Shown here: positions 42,069-51,469 of the stretch, piece by piece
Layout: every line of letters starts with the position of its first letter
Position numbering within the stretch: position 1 is the first letter of the stretch
Assembly: GCF_000518745.1 (NCBI RefSeq)
Contig: NZ_JAEE01000008.1
Location: 85,985 to 149,984, forward strand
Direction: 5' to 3'
DNA from: Phaseolibacter flectens ATCC 12775
Lineage (GTDB): Bacteria > Pseudomonadota > Gammaproteobacteria > Enterobacterales > Enterobacteriaceae
Length of the DNA: 64,000 bases
The notes under the pieces: model-generated
Told to the model about the DNA's origin: nothing
Databases searched by the model: none
The model's input: the letters and a program-made list of their open reading frames with translations, nothing else
Position numbers and translations under genes: made by a program

Positions 42069-43365
42069 AGGTCGGCTTTAGCCATCTGAGTGCGGGTAGG
42101 CAAAGGGGCACCAGATGGGCAATAAGAAACAAAACCATACCGATTAGCCCTCCAACCACGCAACCATTGATGCGGATGAACTGCAAATCTCTGCCAATAT
42201 TTACCTCAATTTGCTGCGACAGCTGCTTGTCATCCCAGCCATTAATTGTTTTCTCAATGTGCGTGATCAAAAATTGTGTCACCTCGGGTGCCAATTTAAT
42301 TAACGTGTGACGGACATGCTGGTTCAGTGTGGCTGACAAAGCCGGATTGCTGTCTAGCATTTTGCCTGCGTCACCGATGAATTTTACCAGTTGACGATGG
42401 ATCAATGAAGTTGAGCTGCGTGAGTCCTTACTTACCCATAAGCGCATATCATTCCAGAGTTGGTTGAGATAATCACTTAACTGCTTATCGTCAATGAGCC
42501 AATGCTTGAATTGAGTCACCTGCTGTGCCATTTTTTCATCATGTTGCAGGCGCTGAATAAAGACGCGCATGGCGCGATTGAAACTGCGGCGTAATTGATG
42601 ATTGTGATCCTCAGCAACTTGCAACAATAAATTATCAATAATATGGGTGAGCTTATCAGCACTTTTTTCGCCAAGCCAATCAGAGGGCACCAGGGTTTTC
42701 AGTAACGGATACTGCTCTTTAAACCATTGATTGACGTGTTGCGCGATAAATTGGCGACTGGTAGGGGTTTTGAGCAATGACACTAGCTGTTGGATTGCCG
42801 TATCAAGCAAGGCTTGATGGCGGTTAGCACGTGTCAGAATTTTCAATAACACGACCACCACCTGATGTAAATCCAACTTGTGCAACAGCCGACGCAGCAT
42901 CACGGCCAGCCAAGGGCCGATATTATCCGGTTGTTTTGCCGAAAAAAAGGATGTTGCTGATCGCTGCAATTGTTGTGCAAATCGCTGGGCATTATCTTGA
43001 TCCTGTAAGCGAGTAGCCAAGTGTGCGGCAGGATCGAACTGAGTAATCAATGTGTTCAGGGCGCTGGCATTAAAAAACCTATCCTCAACAAAATGCCCCA
43101 AGTTGGTGGCGATACGCGATTTATTCTTGGCAATGATCGCCGTATGGCGGCCGATAATCGGAATTGGGATCCGACGAAATAACGCAGAAACAGCAAACCA
43201 ATCGGCGAGGGCACCGACCAATGCTGCTTCTGAAGTCGCGTTGAACAATTGCCAATACCATTGTGGCGGTAAAAACAGACTGAATACAAATAATAAGGCC
43301 ATTAACACCAGCAAACCGTTCGCTAAGCGACGGGTTCTGATCATGTCCTTGGCTTTATCCATCAT
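42067..43365 (-). CDS. yjiN: DUF445 membrane protein (YjiN-like)
   Basis: A 432-residue DUF445 family protein. One membrane segment near the N-terminus (about 16-36) and one at the C-terminus (about 402-424) flank a long helical middle. The conserved ALVGALADWFAVSALFRR lies near residues 47-64. ATG 43365 (MMDKAKD) is preceded by AAGGAAAG and preferred to the 7-codon longer frame. E. coli YjiN has the same layout; its function is unknown. E. coli yjiN is not at this locus. Confidence 0.8.
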   Translation of the reverse strand: MMDKAKDMIRTRRLANGLLVLMALLFVFSLFLPPQWYWQLFNATSEAALVGALADWFAVSALFRRIPIPIIGRHTAIIAKNKSRIATNLGHFVEDRFFNASALNTLITQFDPAAHLATRLQDQDNAQRFAQQLQRSATSFFSAKQPDNIGPWLAVMLRRLLHKLDLHQVVVVLLKILTRANRHQALLDTAIQQLVSLLKTPTSRQFIAQHVNQWFKEQYPLLKTLVPSDWLGEKSADKLTHIIDNLLLQVAEDHNHQLRRSFNRAMRVFIQRLQHDEKMAQQVTQFKHWLIDDKQLSDYLNQLWNDMRLWVSKDSRSSTSLIHRQLVKFIGDAGKMLDSNPALSATLNQHVRHTLIKLAPEVTQFLITHIEKTINGWDDKQLSQQIEVNIGRDLQFIRINGCVVGGLIGMVLFLIAHLVPLCLPALRWLKPT

Positions 43366-43529
43366 GCTTTCCTTTTTATCAAGCAAAGAGGGTAAGTGTG
43401 TACTTACTTATCTTGAGTGTTAATCTGAAGGCGGTGACGAGGGAGCACCCAGTAAGGCGAATACTGGGCAATGACATTTTTGTGAGTGTAGGCACGGTCA
43501 GTCAGCACGGGTATGCCGATCGCCGATGA

Positions 43530-45032
43530 CTACTTCTTACCACCGAAAAGGTTTCCGAGTATTCCTCGTAAAATTTGAGTTGTCACTTGCCGTGTCGCTG
43601 ATTTAGCCATCGTCTGAACCAAACCATCATGTTTACCGCCACGAGGGCCAGTATGGCCGAAGAGCAGTTTTTTCAAGGCATCCACAATAACATGACTGCC
43701 CGACTGATTGCTCGCTGGCCTGTCGGTTGATTCGGTAGAGGAAGCCGAAGGCGCTTGAAAGCCCGCTTGTAATTTTTCATAGGCTGACTCGCGATCAATA
43801 AGCTTATCATATTTTCCTGCCAAGGGTGATTGGGCTATCAGTGCCTGTTGCTCATTATCACGTAATGCCCCCATTTGTGAACCGGGGGCTATCACCATCG
43901 CTCGTTCAGTGACGGTCGGACTGCCTTTGTCATCAAGAAAAGAAATCAGTGCTTCACCGGTCGATAAGGATTGAATAGCCTGTTCCATATCAAAATTAGG
44001 ATTCGCTCGCATCGTGCTAGCAGCAGCACGCACGGCTTTCTGATCGCGAGGGGTAAAAGCGCGTAACGCATGTTGTACGCGATGACCCAGTTGACCCAGT
44101 ATACTTTCTGGAATATCTGCTGGATTTTGGGTAACAAAATAGACGCCCACGCCCTTCGAGCGGATAAGCCGCATGACCTGTTCAATTTTTTGTAACAACA
44201 CGGCAGGTGCTTGATTAAACAATAAGTGTGCTTCATCAAAGAAAAACACCAGTTTGGGCTTATCCCTATCACCCACTTCAGGTAATTTTTCATAAAGTTC
44301 TGACAACATCCATAACAGGCTGGTGGCATACAGTCTGGGTAACTGATAGAGCTTATCCGCCGCGAGAATATTAATCATTCCGTTACCGGCGCTGTCAGTT
44401 TTGATCCAGTCAAAGATATCAAGTCCAGGCTCAGCAAAAAAGTGTTCGGCACCTTGTTGTTCAAGACTCAATAAAGCGCGTTGGATCGCCCCAATTGAGG
44501 CACTATTCACATTTCCATATTCTCGACTTAGGTTTTTGGCATTCTCTCCCGCATACTGAGTGAGAGCACGTAAATCTTTGAAATCCAGTAACAACAGGCC
44601 TTGTTTATCTGCCAATTGGAAAATAATATTGAGCACACCTGTCTGCACATCATTAAGATTAAGTAACCGCGCAAGCAGCATGGGGCCTAAATCAGTGACA
44701 GTGGCGCGAACTGGATGACCTTTTTGGCCAAAAATATCCCAGAACGTCACAGGATTACTGCGCGGTTGCCAGTCCGTCACCCCCATCGCCTCCAGTCGAG
44801 CGACGAGTTTTTCTGATGGCTGACCGGCGATGGCGATCCCGCCTAAATCCCCTTTTACGTCTGCCATAAATACAGGAACACCAATGGCTGAAAATGATTC
44901 AGCCATCTTTTGCAGCGTGACAGTTTTTCCTGTGCCTGTTGCTCCAGTAATCAGGCCATGGCGGTTGGCTAAGGCCGGCAGCAGTTCAAGCGAGAGAGTC
45001 GAGTTTTTAGCGATACGCAGAGCAGCAGTCAT
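43530..45032 (-). CDS. yjgR: HerA-type ATPase YjgR (DUF853)
   Basis: A 500-residue P-loop ATPase of the HerA/VirD4-like class, the same length as E. coli YjgR. Walker A GATGTGKT is at 30-37, Walker [13 protein letters not shown] near residues 263-274, and a conserved Arg/Gln sensor [12 protein letters not shown] follows. A basic C-terminal region contains [13 protein letters not shown] 45032 has AGGA 8 bases upstream; an in-frame GTG at 45053 is less likely. It follows lptFG in E. coli too. The function is unknown. Confidence 0.9.
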   Translation of the reverse strand: MTAALRIAKNSTLSLELLPALANRHGLITGATGTGKTVTLQKMAESFSAIGVPVFMADVKGDLGGIAIAGQPSEKLVARLEAMGVTDWQPRSNPVTFWDIFGQKGHPVRATVTDLGPMLLARLLNLNDVQTGVLNIIFQLADKQGLLLLDFKDLRALTQYAGENAKNLSREYGNVNSASIGAIQRALLSLEQQGAEHFFAEPGLDIFDWIKTDSAGNGMINILAADKLYQLPRLYATSLLWMLSELYEKLPEVGDRDKPKLVFFFDEAHLLFNQAPAVLLQKIEQVMRLIRSKGVGVYFVTQNPADIPESILGQLGHRVQHALRAFTPRDQKAVRAAASTMRANPNFDMEQAIQSLSTGEALISFLDDKGSPTVTERAMVIAPGSQMGALRDNEQQALIAQSPLAGKYDKLIDRESAYEKLQAGFQAPSASSTESTDRPASNQSGSHVIVDALKKLLFGHTGPRGGKHDGLVQTMAKSATRQVTTQILRGILGNLFGGKK

Positions 45033-45203
45033 GAGTCTTGTCCTGAAATTCACAGTGAATAAGCTGTAAGTTTAGCTGCTGATGGGGACTGAAAGCTATT
45101 AATTCGTTATTTTCTGAAAGAAGTGCGGCCTCTCTCCTGTAATTTGGCAGAGCGGGGGATTAAGAATACGACAAACTCGAGAGAATCAAGCTAAAACGAT
45201 CCC

Positions 45204-45881
45204 CTAGTGCATAAGTCGAATGATCTCAGTAATCCCATTAATCACAAACTGTACACCCATACAAACCAGCAAAAAGCCCATGATCCGTGAAATCGCTTCA
45301 ATTCCGCCGGCGCCGATCACTTTTACGATGGAGGCGGAACTGCGCAGACAGAGCCAAAGCAACAGGGCGACGAGGAAAAAGATAATAATTGGGGCCACAA
45401 CTAACACCCATGGTGCAAACGTCGAATGAGCGCCGACGGTCGAGGCGGTACTGATAATCACCGCGATGGTGCCTGGACCAGCGGTACCCGGCATAGCGAT
45501 AGGGACAAAAGCAATATTAATGGGTGCATCATTACTGGCACTGCTGTCTAACTCATCCTGCTTATGTTTGACTTCAGGACTATCATGCAACTTACTGACC
45601 GGGAATAGCATACGAAAACCGATAAAGGCCACAATCAATCCGCCGGCAATTCGCAGACCTGGAATAGAAATACCAAACATATTCAGCACTGCGGTTCCGG
45701 CAAACCACGTGATCATCATAATTGCAAACACATAGATAGCGGCCTGAAGAGCCTGCTTATTTCGCTGTCGAAAACTCATGTCTTCTGCCAGCCCTAAAAA
45801 TAAGGCGACGGCGGTTAATGGATTTGACAGCGGCAGTAACAACACTAACCCAAGACCAATGGCTTCAACTAATTCAAGCAT
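45204..45881 (-). CDS. marC: MarC family integral membrane protein
   Basis: A 225-residue polytopic protein with six or so membrane segments. The [19 protein letters not shown] segment (about 72-90) and [21 protein letters not shown] near the end match E. coli MarC almost word for word. ATG 45881 ([11 protein letters not shown]) matches the family start; the frame is open 49 codons further upstream without support. MarC was once linked to multidrug resistance, but that role has been disputed. In E. coli it lies beside marRAB; no mar regulators are present here. Confidence 0.9.
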   Translation of the reverse strand: MLELVEAIGLGLVLLLPLSNPLTAVALFLGLAEDMSFRQRNKQALQAAIYVFAIMMITWFAGTAVLNMFGISIPGLRIAGGLIVAFIGFRMLFPVSKLHDSPEVKHKQDELDSSASNDAPINIAFVPIAMPGTAGPGTIAVIISTASTVGAHSTFAPWVLVVAPIIIFFLVALLLWLCLRSSASIVKVIGAGGIEAISRIMGFLLVCMGVQFVINGITEIIRLMH

Positions 45882-46114
45882 AAACGCGCCCCGAAACAAT
45901 AAAAAGAGTAGGTACTTGAGGAGCATGTTAACCGATAGTCGGCGTTGAGGTATCACCGAATGGGCGGGTGGGGGGAAATAACGCACAGCATGCAAATTGA
46001 GGGCACAAAAAGTGTAAGGATTGACCAAAGCGCAGCGGATCGCAGGCGATCTTGACTGGCGACATCACCATAATAAGGCTTAGCGAATAAAAAACTCACC
46101 AAGCCTTTGTGCAG

Positions 46115-46627
46115 TTATAGACCTAAATATTTTTTACCTTGGTCTAAGACAACCTTACAGGCCTTCGTTTTAATTTTTTTACCTAAATCGGTATTGCCGA
46201 GACTTTTTAGGTCGACCTTATTATTATCGGCGAGGCTCAGTAAACCTTTCGCGCCTTCGGCATAAGAAGTTTGGCTTGTTGCGCTGTGATCACTGGTCAA
46301 GCCGAGCTTACTTTTTAGTTCTGAAGTCAAAGAATCGGCATTATTTTTCACCAGGTTATTATTCAGGCAATATTGCAGCACGCCGGTGGCGTTACTGATA
46401 TTTTTAGAGGCGAGGGCTTTATCTCCGCCATTTAATAATCCACTGAGCGAACTCAGTGATAACCCGCTTGATTGGGCGCTTTTGACGCTATCGGTGCCTG
46501 AGGACGAGTTAAGCAAATCAGATGCGGTACTACTGAGTTTATCCTGCCAGCTGGCAGCGACACTGATGCCACTTGTGATAGTTAGCAGCAGGCTTGCAAC
46601 TAACAACGAAGATACAGGTTTTAGCAT
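46115..46627 (-). CDS. yjjA: DUF2501 exported protein (YjjA-like)
   Basis: A 170-residue protein with a Sec signal peptide (about 1-24, ending VAA). The mature part is Ser/Asn/Lys-rich, with GVLQYCLNNNLV (about 83-94) and the end KKIKTKACKVVLDQGKKYLGL; two Cys could form a disulfide. This is the DUF2501/YjjA pattern. AAGGAG (minus strand, just upstream) supports the start. The function is unknown. Confidence 0.82.
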   Translation of the reverse strand: MLKPVSSLLVASLLLTITSGISVAASWQDKLSSTASDLLNSSSGTDSVKSAQSSGLSLSSLSGLLNGGDKALASKNISNATGVLQYCLNNNLVKNNADSLTSELKSKLGLTSDHSATSQTSYAEGAKGLLSLADNNKVDLKSLGNTDLGKKIKTKACKVVLDQGKKYLGL

Positions 46628-47119
46628 AAGTTTAACTCCTTTATATAAGAGCTGAACACTCTACTCTGTCAAACAGGGGGGATCCAGAAATAAGTCATCA
46701 TTATCTGATTAAGGCGATGGCCCGATCCTGTCCCTTACCATCCCACACGTTCAATTTTAAATCTTGGATCTTGAACCTTGAATCTTGAACCTTGTTTGGG
46801 GTGGCACTGATAAGGATCATGATAGCTGAGAGTGGCAAACAGAGGCGAACCTTTTGAGAGGATAAGACGGTGTATTTGCTGCAGTTCCCTGGCCTGAGGG
46901 GGGGGGAGTACAGGAGATAGGCGAGGGTGTTATCTGCGACAACAACATTTCAGCAATCATGGAGAAAGCGTTAAATCACAGTGGTAAAAAGTGGTTAATA
47001 TCACGTCAATTAGCACGAATTTGATTTTTTTTTCGACACTTAACTCGTATTGTCCATGAATCATCTTGCACCTGCGCGTGTTAAAGGTATAATCAGCCTG
47101 TTTCCGCATCCCCTTCAGT
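46628..47119. other. Intergenic region yjjA-leuX with heptamer repeat
   Basis: No gene is visible in these 490 bases. They contain five tandem heptamers and a run of nine G at 46898-46906. The last 60 bases upstream of leuX should hold its promoter. Confidence 0.5.
46761..46795 (+). repeat. Five tandem copies of a 7-bp repeat
   Basis: Positions 46761-46795 read ATCTTGG, ATCTTGA, ACCTTGA, ATCTTGA, ACCTTGT in a row: a heptamer ayCTTGn, or a 14-bp unit repeated twice. It lies outside any gene. Confidence 0.85.
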
Positions 47120-47204
47120 GCCGAAGTGGCGAAATCGGTAGACGCAGTTGATTCAAAATCAACCGCCTTCGGGTGTGCCGGTTCGAGTCCGGCCTTCGGC
47201 ACCA
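47120..47204 (+). tRNA. leuX: tRNA-Leu(CAA)
   Basis: An 85-nt class II tRNA with loop TCAAAAT (anticodon CAA), a variable arm with CGCCTTCGGGTG, and CCA encoded. The acceptor stem GCCGAAG/CTTCGGC is perfect. leuX is a classic integration target for P4-type islands in enterobacteria, and an integrase remnant follows it here. Confidence 0.96.
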
Positions 47205-47367
47205 ATCACTCTTTCGGCAACGTCCGAGAAAGTCTGAAAAATCCTTTTAAATCATACATTACTATCAATCTATCGTCTGAGGACGTCCGAGAAGTTCCGT
47301 TGCAATCCAGACCCTTCTGGGGGCATAATTGGGGGCATATTAACTTCGATGGAAAATGTGCCCCCAA

Positions 47368-48004
47368 ATGAAGCTGAATGCCCGTCAGGTCGACACTGCA
47401 AAGCCTAAAGAAAAAAACTATAAAATGGCCGATGGTGGCGGTTTGTACCTTGAGGTCACGGCCAAAGGATCAAAGTACTGGCGTATGAAGTACCGACGTA
47501 CGTCCAGCCGATAAAAAAGAAGACCGGCTTGCCTTTGGCGTCTGGCCGACAGTGACGCTTGCTGAGGCACGTGCTAAACGTGATGAAGCTAAAAAGATAT
47601 TAAGGCAGGGGATTGACCCCACAGCTGAGCAGAAAGAAGCCCAGGCTGAGAACGCCGGGGCTTATAATTTTGAAACGATCGTCCGTGAATGGCATGCCAG
47701 TAATAAGCGCTGGAGTGATGACCATCGTTCACGGATCCTGCGCTATCTTGAACTGTATATTTTTCCTCATATCGGTTTGGCAGATATTCGTAAACTGAAA
47801 ACCAGCCAGCTCTTAGCACCTATTAAGGCCGTTGATGCCAGTGGCAGACATGACGTTGCTCAGCGTCTTCAGCAGCGTGTTACGGCGATGATGCGCGATG
47901 CCGTGCAGAATGATGACATTGAATCGAATCCAGCTGTTGATATGGCCGGGGCACTTTCTACGGTCAAGGCTCGCCATTACCCTTCAGCCTACCTCCATCA
48001 TTAA
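47368..48004 (+). pseudogene. int: P4-type tyrosine integrase, frameshifted and truncated
   Basis: From ATG 47368 the frame reads MKLNARQVDTAKPKEKNYKM and continues through the DUF4102-type arm-binding domain, then stops at 47512. The next part (AFGVWPTVTLAEARAKRDEA...) continues in the +1 frame. A tandem ACGT duplication near 47496-47502 explains the shift. Similarity continues through the core-binding domain to GALSTVKARHYP, then ends with a stop at 48004. The catalytic domain with R-H-R-Y is missing. Only about half of a 400-residue integrase remains. Confidence 0.92.
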
Positions 48005-48031
48005 TCAAGTAATTTACTGATATAAATAAAA

Positions 48032-48160
48032 ATGAAAGCCGAACAGTGTGAAGGGTTTTCTATAAAATCTTTTTTTGTTGAAAATTTGAATTCAGCATCT
48101 TTGGCTGAAATTAATAAATCTCAAATTTTGATTCTAGACGAACCTCAATTCGGCAGTTAA
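48032..48160 (+). CDS. Short hypothetical ORF in the leuX element
   Basis: A 42-codon frame beginning MKAEQCEGFSIKSFFVENLN and ending DEPQFGS, AT-rich like its surroundings. There is no clear ribosome-binding site and I recognise no family. It may be a fragment left by the deletion that removed the end of int, or a small gene upstream of the next one. Confidence 0.25.
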   Translation: MKAEQCEGFSIKSFFVENLNSASLAEINKSQILILDEPQFGS

Positions 48161-48191
48161 GGTACTGAGAAGGTTATAAAGGAGATGCGTA

Positions 48192-48635
48192 ATGGATACA
48201 GTCGAAGAGCTGAGAGGGTCGTATTTTTACAAAGGAATGTTCAATCTCACTGCTGGAGAGCTTTTTTTCTTCATATTTCTGGATGAGGCTCAGAAACAAC
48301 TTGGTGTGGAAGATGTAACCACTTTAGCACTGATAATTTTAGGCCAACCGACTCAAACCACGCGCGCAAAACCAGCCGGAACGACCAAGGGAACTTCAAT
48401 CTTGAGTGCAAATCTTCGTGTTTGGTTAAAGATCAGAGTACACCGCTGGCCAACACTCACTACCGAAAGCATCAAAGGATTGAGATTCAGTTACGTTAAT
48501 AACCTGGGTGCTTTCGCTGGGCGCTGGATACCCATATTGGGTATCGGATTTATCATGAATGACGTGGTTCAAATTGCATGGAAAACGACCCACAGCTATA
48601 ACCTGATTGCAAAGGAAGGTGACAAGTTATGGTAA
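48192..48635 (+). CDS. Hypothetical protein, first of a two-gene unit
   Basis: 147 residues; not a family I can name. The C-terminal third has a hydrophobic segment (about 106-126: LGAFAGRWIPILGIGFIMND) that may be one membrane helix. The N-terminal part contains a moderately hydrophobic helix (about 17-33). AAGGAG (48179-48184) is well placed before ATG 48192, so it is probably translated. Its stop overlaps the next gene's start (ATGGTAA), so the two are coupled and likely work together. Candidates are an island-borne membrane factor or an immunity-like protein, with no direct evidence. Confidence 0.65.
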   Translation: MDTVEELRGSYFYKGMFNLTAGELFFFIFLDEAQKQLGVEDVTTLALIILGQPTQTTRAKPAGTTKGTSILSANLRVWLKIRVHRWPTLTTESIKGLRFSYVNNLGAFAGRWIPILGIGFIMNDVVQIAWKTTHSYNLIAKEGDKLW

Positions 48636-48979
48636 AAGACACAATGGAAAGCGCTGTGTTGGAATGGTATGACAATAATTATAATTCTAAGCCTCTTTTT
48701 GCAAAAGATAAGCCTGAGCTAACGCTTGAAACCAGTCTATCAACAGGTAAATATCCTTGGGCCAGAGAAACTGGCGACGAAATAATGAATGACTATTTCG
48801 AGCGATTTAACGTTGATAGCAGTGAATTTGATTTTTTTTCATACTGGCCTTATGAAAAAGGATTTCTACCTAACTTCTTAAGGCCTAAATCCCAAAAGCT
48901 CCCTGACGTTGAACCGAAACCCTTGACGATTCATATGCTCGTTGAATCAGCGAAAGCCGGACGGTGGCTTTTCAGCTAA
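48629..48979 (+). CDS. DUF1493 family protein
   Basis: 116 residues matching the DUF1493 pattern, an acyl-carrier-protein-like small domain found in enterobacterial islands. The features are LSTGKYPWARETGDEIMNDY (about 37-56), then a helical region with FNVDSSEFDFFSYWP (about 59-73), and an end rich in Leu. I see no clear phosphopantetheine Ser-Leu motif, so a true carrier function is doubtful. It overlaps the previous gene by 7 bases. The function is unknown. Confidence 0.7.
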   Translation: MVKDTMESAVLEWYDNNYNSKPLFAKDKPELTLETSLSTGKYPWARETGDEIMNDYFERFNVDSSEFDFFSYWPYEKGFLPNFLRPKSQKLPDVEPKPLTIHMLVESAKAGRWLFS

Positions 48980-49200
48980 TTCGTGCAAGTTGCTATCTCG
49001 TCTAGTAAGGGCCAGCGCGGTTAGGTTCCGTCTTTCGGAGCCTAACTCATCGGTCGGGGAATCTGCTGGTTGGCTACTCTTCAAGCTAAGTGACTATCTA
49101 CCCTTAGAGAATTGATTAAAAAATAGGGGGCACAAAAGGGGGCATTTTTAGTTCTTTGTTTTTTATTTTAATATAAAACATAGGGTTGCAGCACTGTTTC

Positions 49201-49219
49201 AGTCCGGCCTTCGCACCAT
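49201..49219 (+). repeat. Degenerate attR copy of the leuX 3' end
   Basis: AGTCCGGCCTTC at 49201-49212 is identical to leuX bases 47186-47197, then GCACCATT follows with one G deleted relative to GGCACCAAT. It marks the far end of the leuX element. A short hairpin with a T run (about 49266-49288, AAGCC/GGCTT) follows and may be the displaced leuX terminator. Confidence 0.8.
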
Positions 49220-49715
49220 TTAAAGATACGAGAACTTCCGTAACAGTCCGCAAGTTACGAAAATTAAAGCCGGAAGGCTTTTTTTTTGCTCTAAATTTAT
49301 CCGGTTACAGCCGTTAATAACCCGCCTCCTTGTTAGCGTCATCAGGCGCTCCCCACTAACATAAGACATGTCCTGCCTGATAAAGCGGAAGGTAGACAGA
49401 TCCGCCTCTTTGAGGGGAGCGCCTCCCTTGCGACAAGCTTCCCCACGCACTGGCTGTTGCTTGGTTTATTGTCCATTGCTTGATTCGCACCGTTATAAAC
49501 TGAGTTGTCATGGCCGCAGTATAGAGACGGTGCCTGCATTGATAAGAAAAGTAACCCCAAATAATCGCCTGTTTTCCAGTGACTTTTGCCAGTCTATTTT
49601 CGGTTATTGATGCTTTACTGACCAAAATCGGTCCTCAATGATCCTGACGCGGCAGTTTTTGCCTAGGTTATGGGGATGACGCTCCGAGTGGGTTTGCCCA
49701 TGACCCGATGTAAAG
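49220..49715. other. Gene-poor stretch after the leuX element
   Basis: Several overlapping open frames of 60-90 codons occur on both strands, none with a ribosome-binding site or a recognisable motif. The density of frames that overlap and end at scattered stops looks like decayed coding DNA, but I could not assign a parent gene. Confidence 0.4.
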
Positions 49716-50843
49716 TCACATGCCTTCTTTATCTAATACAATACATTGTTGGGTGGATTTTTTGATTCCGGCTCTCGCCTGTTTTTCTATATTGTCAGAC
49801 ATCATATCGAAAACGAGACTACTGCGAAATGTTTGCACCGTTTTTTCCGGGCAGACCAATACTAAGTTACCATAGGAGAAAAAGATCACACCGGAGATTA
49901 AGTTAAACCTCTTATCTTCTGATACTTGGTAATGCCATCCCTTGCTTTTGAGTATTTCATAAGGGATTTCATCTGTTTTCAGGGCGAAGGTCATGGGCTC
50001 TATCATTGTCATTCCGGTCATTTTAAAGGCAAAGTTAACAATCAATAAGGGAATAACGGGAATAAAAGCTGAGGCGATAATTAATAATAAAAAGAGACAG
50101 CCGAAAGTTTTTATCAAGGGTTTCAATAGTCCTTTAGAAAAATCTTGGCTGACAAAGAAGGCACAAGGAAAAAGATTGAGTATAATGATCATTGTCCCAA
50201 AGCCCAAAAATAGCGCAATCTGCTGATAATCGTTCATCGTACTATCATGGTGTAAAAATTTAATTAACAGTGTCATAGGCAAGACAATGAACCAGCAAAG
50301 GATCCCTAATATAAAAGGTTTCATGGCATAACCTACCAACAGCACTTTTATTTTTTTCCATACCTTTAATGACGAGAGGTGAGAAGATATCTGTTTTCTC
50401 ATAGAAATTAAGGCTATTAAAACACTGCTTGCGCTGGTCAATATCATGAGTATCAGGTAGATGAGGTTTCTTCCTTTAATACTAAATAATGCCATCAATG
50501 AGATAAAAATTAAGAAAACCAAGGCATTTAAAGCATAAAGTTTGACAAGAGAAGTGCGATTTTTTTTCGATTTTACATTATTTTTATTACTATAAATAAC
50601 AAGGCATCCCAATAAACAAGGTATAAATAAAACCGTACAAAACAGGATCACACTCGCTAAAAAAATTAATCCTGAAAAGGAAAAAAGTTGGTGAAAAGTG
50701 ACAGCTTTAAGGAAGAGATCCAGTCGACCAATCCACATCAAATAAAACCAGATGAATAGGCTAGTTATCGCCATCAGTAACAAACTCAATCCTGCTACAA
50801 ATCGCAGTAAACTATCATAGGCTTGGGTATCTAAACGTATCAT
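49716..50843 (-). CDS. Polytopic membrane protein of unknown function
   Basis: A 375-residue protein with about eight hydrophobic segments (roughly 15-35, 50-80, 100-122, 126-146, 172-195, 207-230, 240-270) and a soluble C-terminal domain of about 90 residues (from about 285). That tail contains LKTDEIPYEILKSKGWHY and FRSSLVFDMMSDNIEKQARAGI. GAGG (minus strand, 50850s) lies before ATG 50843, so translation is likely. Base composition is more AT-rich than the core genes. I recognise no family; there is no transporter, kinase or toxin motif. It stands alone between the leuX element and the ter cluster, both accessory. Confidence 0.7.
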   Translation of the reverse strand: MIRLDTQAYDSLLRFVAGLSLLLMAITSLFIWFYLMWIGRLDLFLKAVTFHQLFSFSGLIFLASVILFCTVLFIPCLLGCLVIYSNKNNVKSKKNRTSLVKLYALNALVFLIFISLMALFSIKGRNLIYLILMILTSASSVLIALISMRKQISSHLSSLKVWKKIKVLLVGYAMKPFILGILCWFIVLPMTLLIKFLHHDSTMNDYQQIALFLGFGTMIIILNLFPCAFFVSQDFSKGLLKPLIKTFGCLFLLLIIASAFIPVIPLLIVNFAFKMTGMTMIEPMTFALKTDEIPYEILKSKGWHYQVSEDKRFNLISGVIFFSYGNLVLVCPEKTVQTFRSSLVFDMMSDNIEKQARAGIKKSTQQCIVLDKEGM

Positions 50844-51469
50844 TCACTCGCCTCGAATATCTAAAAATGCATCATCTAAAAGAGAACAAGCAAAACAAGA
50901 GGATCACTATTTTATGGCGGATCCGGGGTCGTCATTCTTTTAGAAAAATAAAAATCAATTTATCTGCAATCATTTTCTCAAACATCAGAGTGGGGTGCTA
51001 TGCGTTATCACTGAAAAATGCTGACATGACATATTTCTGTGGTTTATCGGATGATCGGGCTTTCATCACAGGTTGAACCCCAATAACAATGAAAAAACCG
51101 ACTAAATAGGGCGTCATTGGCGGATTTATTATAAAAGTCCGATCGGGTTAATCGAATAATCAATCATAGGTTGACCCTTTACCAAGAGAGAACGGGGATC
51201 GATCAGTGGGTCAGTAAAGGCTAATAATTCTTATTTTTTCTATTAAATAAGGACTTTTCTGGCTTTCAGGCACTGGCTTAAATTGCTATCAATCGACAGG
51301 ATATTTTAATAAGCAAGGGGGGAGTTTCATCCCTCTGAGTTGTATTCTACTCATTTTTTCCTCGGTCTTATTAGTGATAGCGAAGGAAAAGCACGTAATC
51401 GAGTAGGCAAAAACAGCAGGGCTGACCACTGCCGTCTTTTGCGAGAGTAAAAGGCGGCAGTAACGGCGA
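50844..51469. other. Gap between membrane protein gene and terE
   Basis: AT-rich DNA without a convincing gene. Near the terE end, CTGCCGTCTTTT (51429-51440) and AAAAGGCGGCAG (51449-51460) form a 12-base stem with one mismatch, probably the end of the ter transcript on the minus strand. The short ORF at 50867-51076 has no supporting signals. Confidence 0.5.

Larger units (their letters stand above)
47186..49219 (+). mobile_element. Eroded integrative element at leuX
   Basis: The left border is the leuX 3' end (AGTCCGGCCTTCGGCACCA from 47186). An imperfect copy, AGTCCGGCCTTCGCACCA (one G fewer), lies at 49201-49218. Between them are a broken P4-type integrase, two small genes and non-coding DNA, about 2 kb. 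Paired GGGGGCA motifs occur near both ends (about 47319-47338 and 49127-49144). This is the layout of a tRNA-integrated island reduced to its ends. Without a working integrase it cannot excise by itself. Confidence 0.8.

Noticed and set aside
42831..43423. Plus-strand frames of 61 and 123 codons opposite the DUF445 gene
   Set aside because: Antisense shadows of a clear family protein; no start signals.
49356..49625. 89-codon minus-strand frame after the leuX element
   Set aside because: Looked briefly transposase-like, but no catalytic motif could be found; kept only as part of a gene-poor region.
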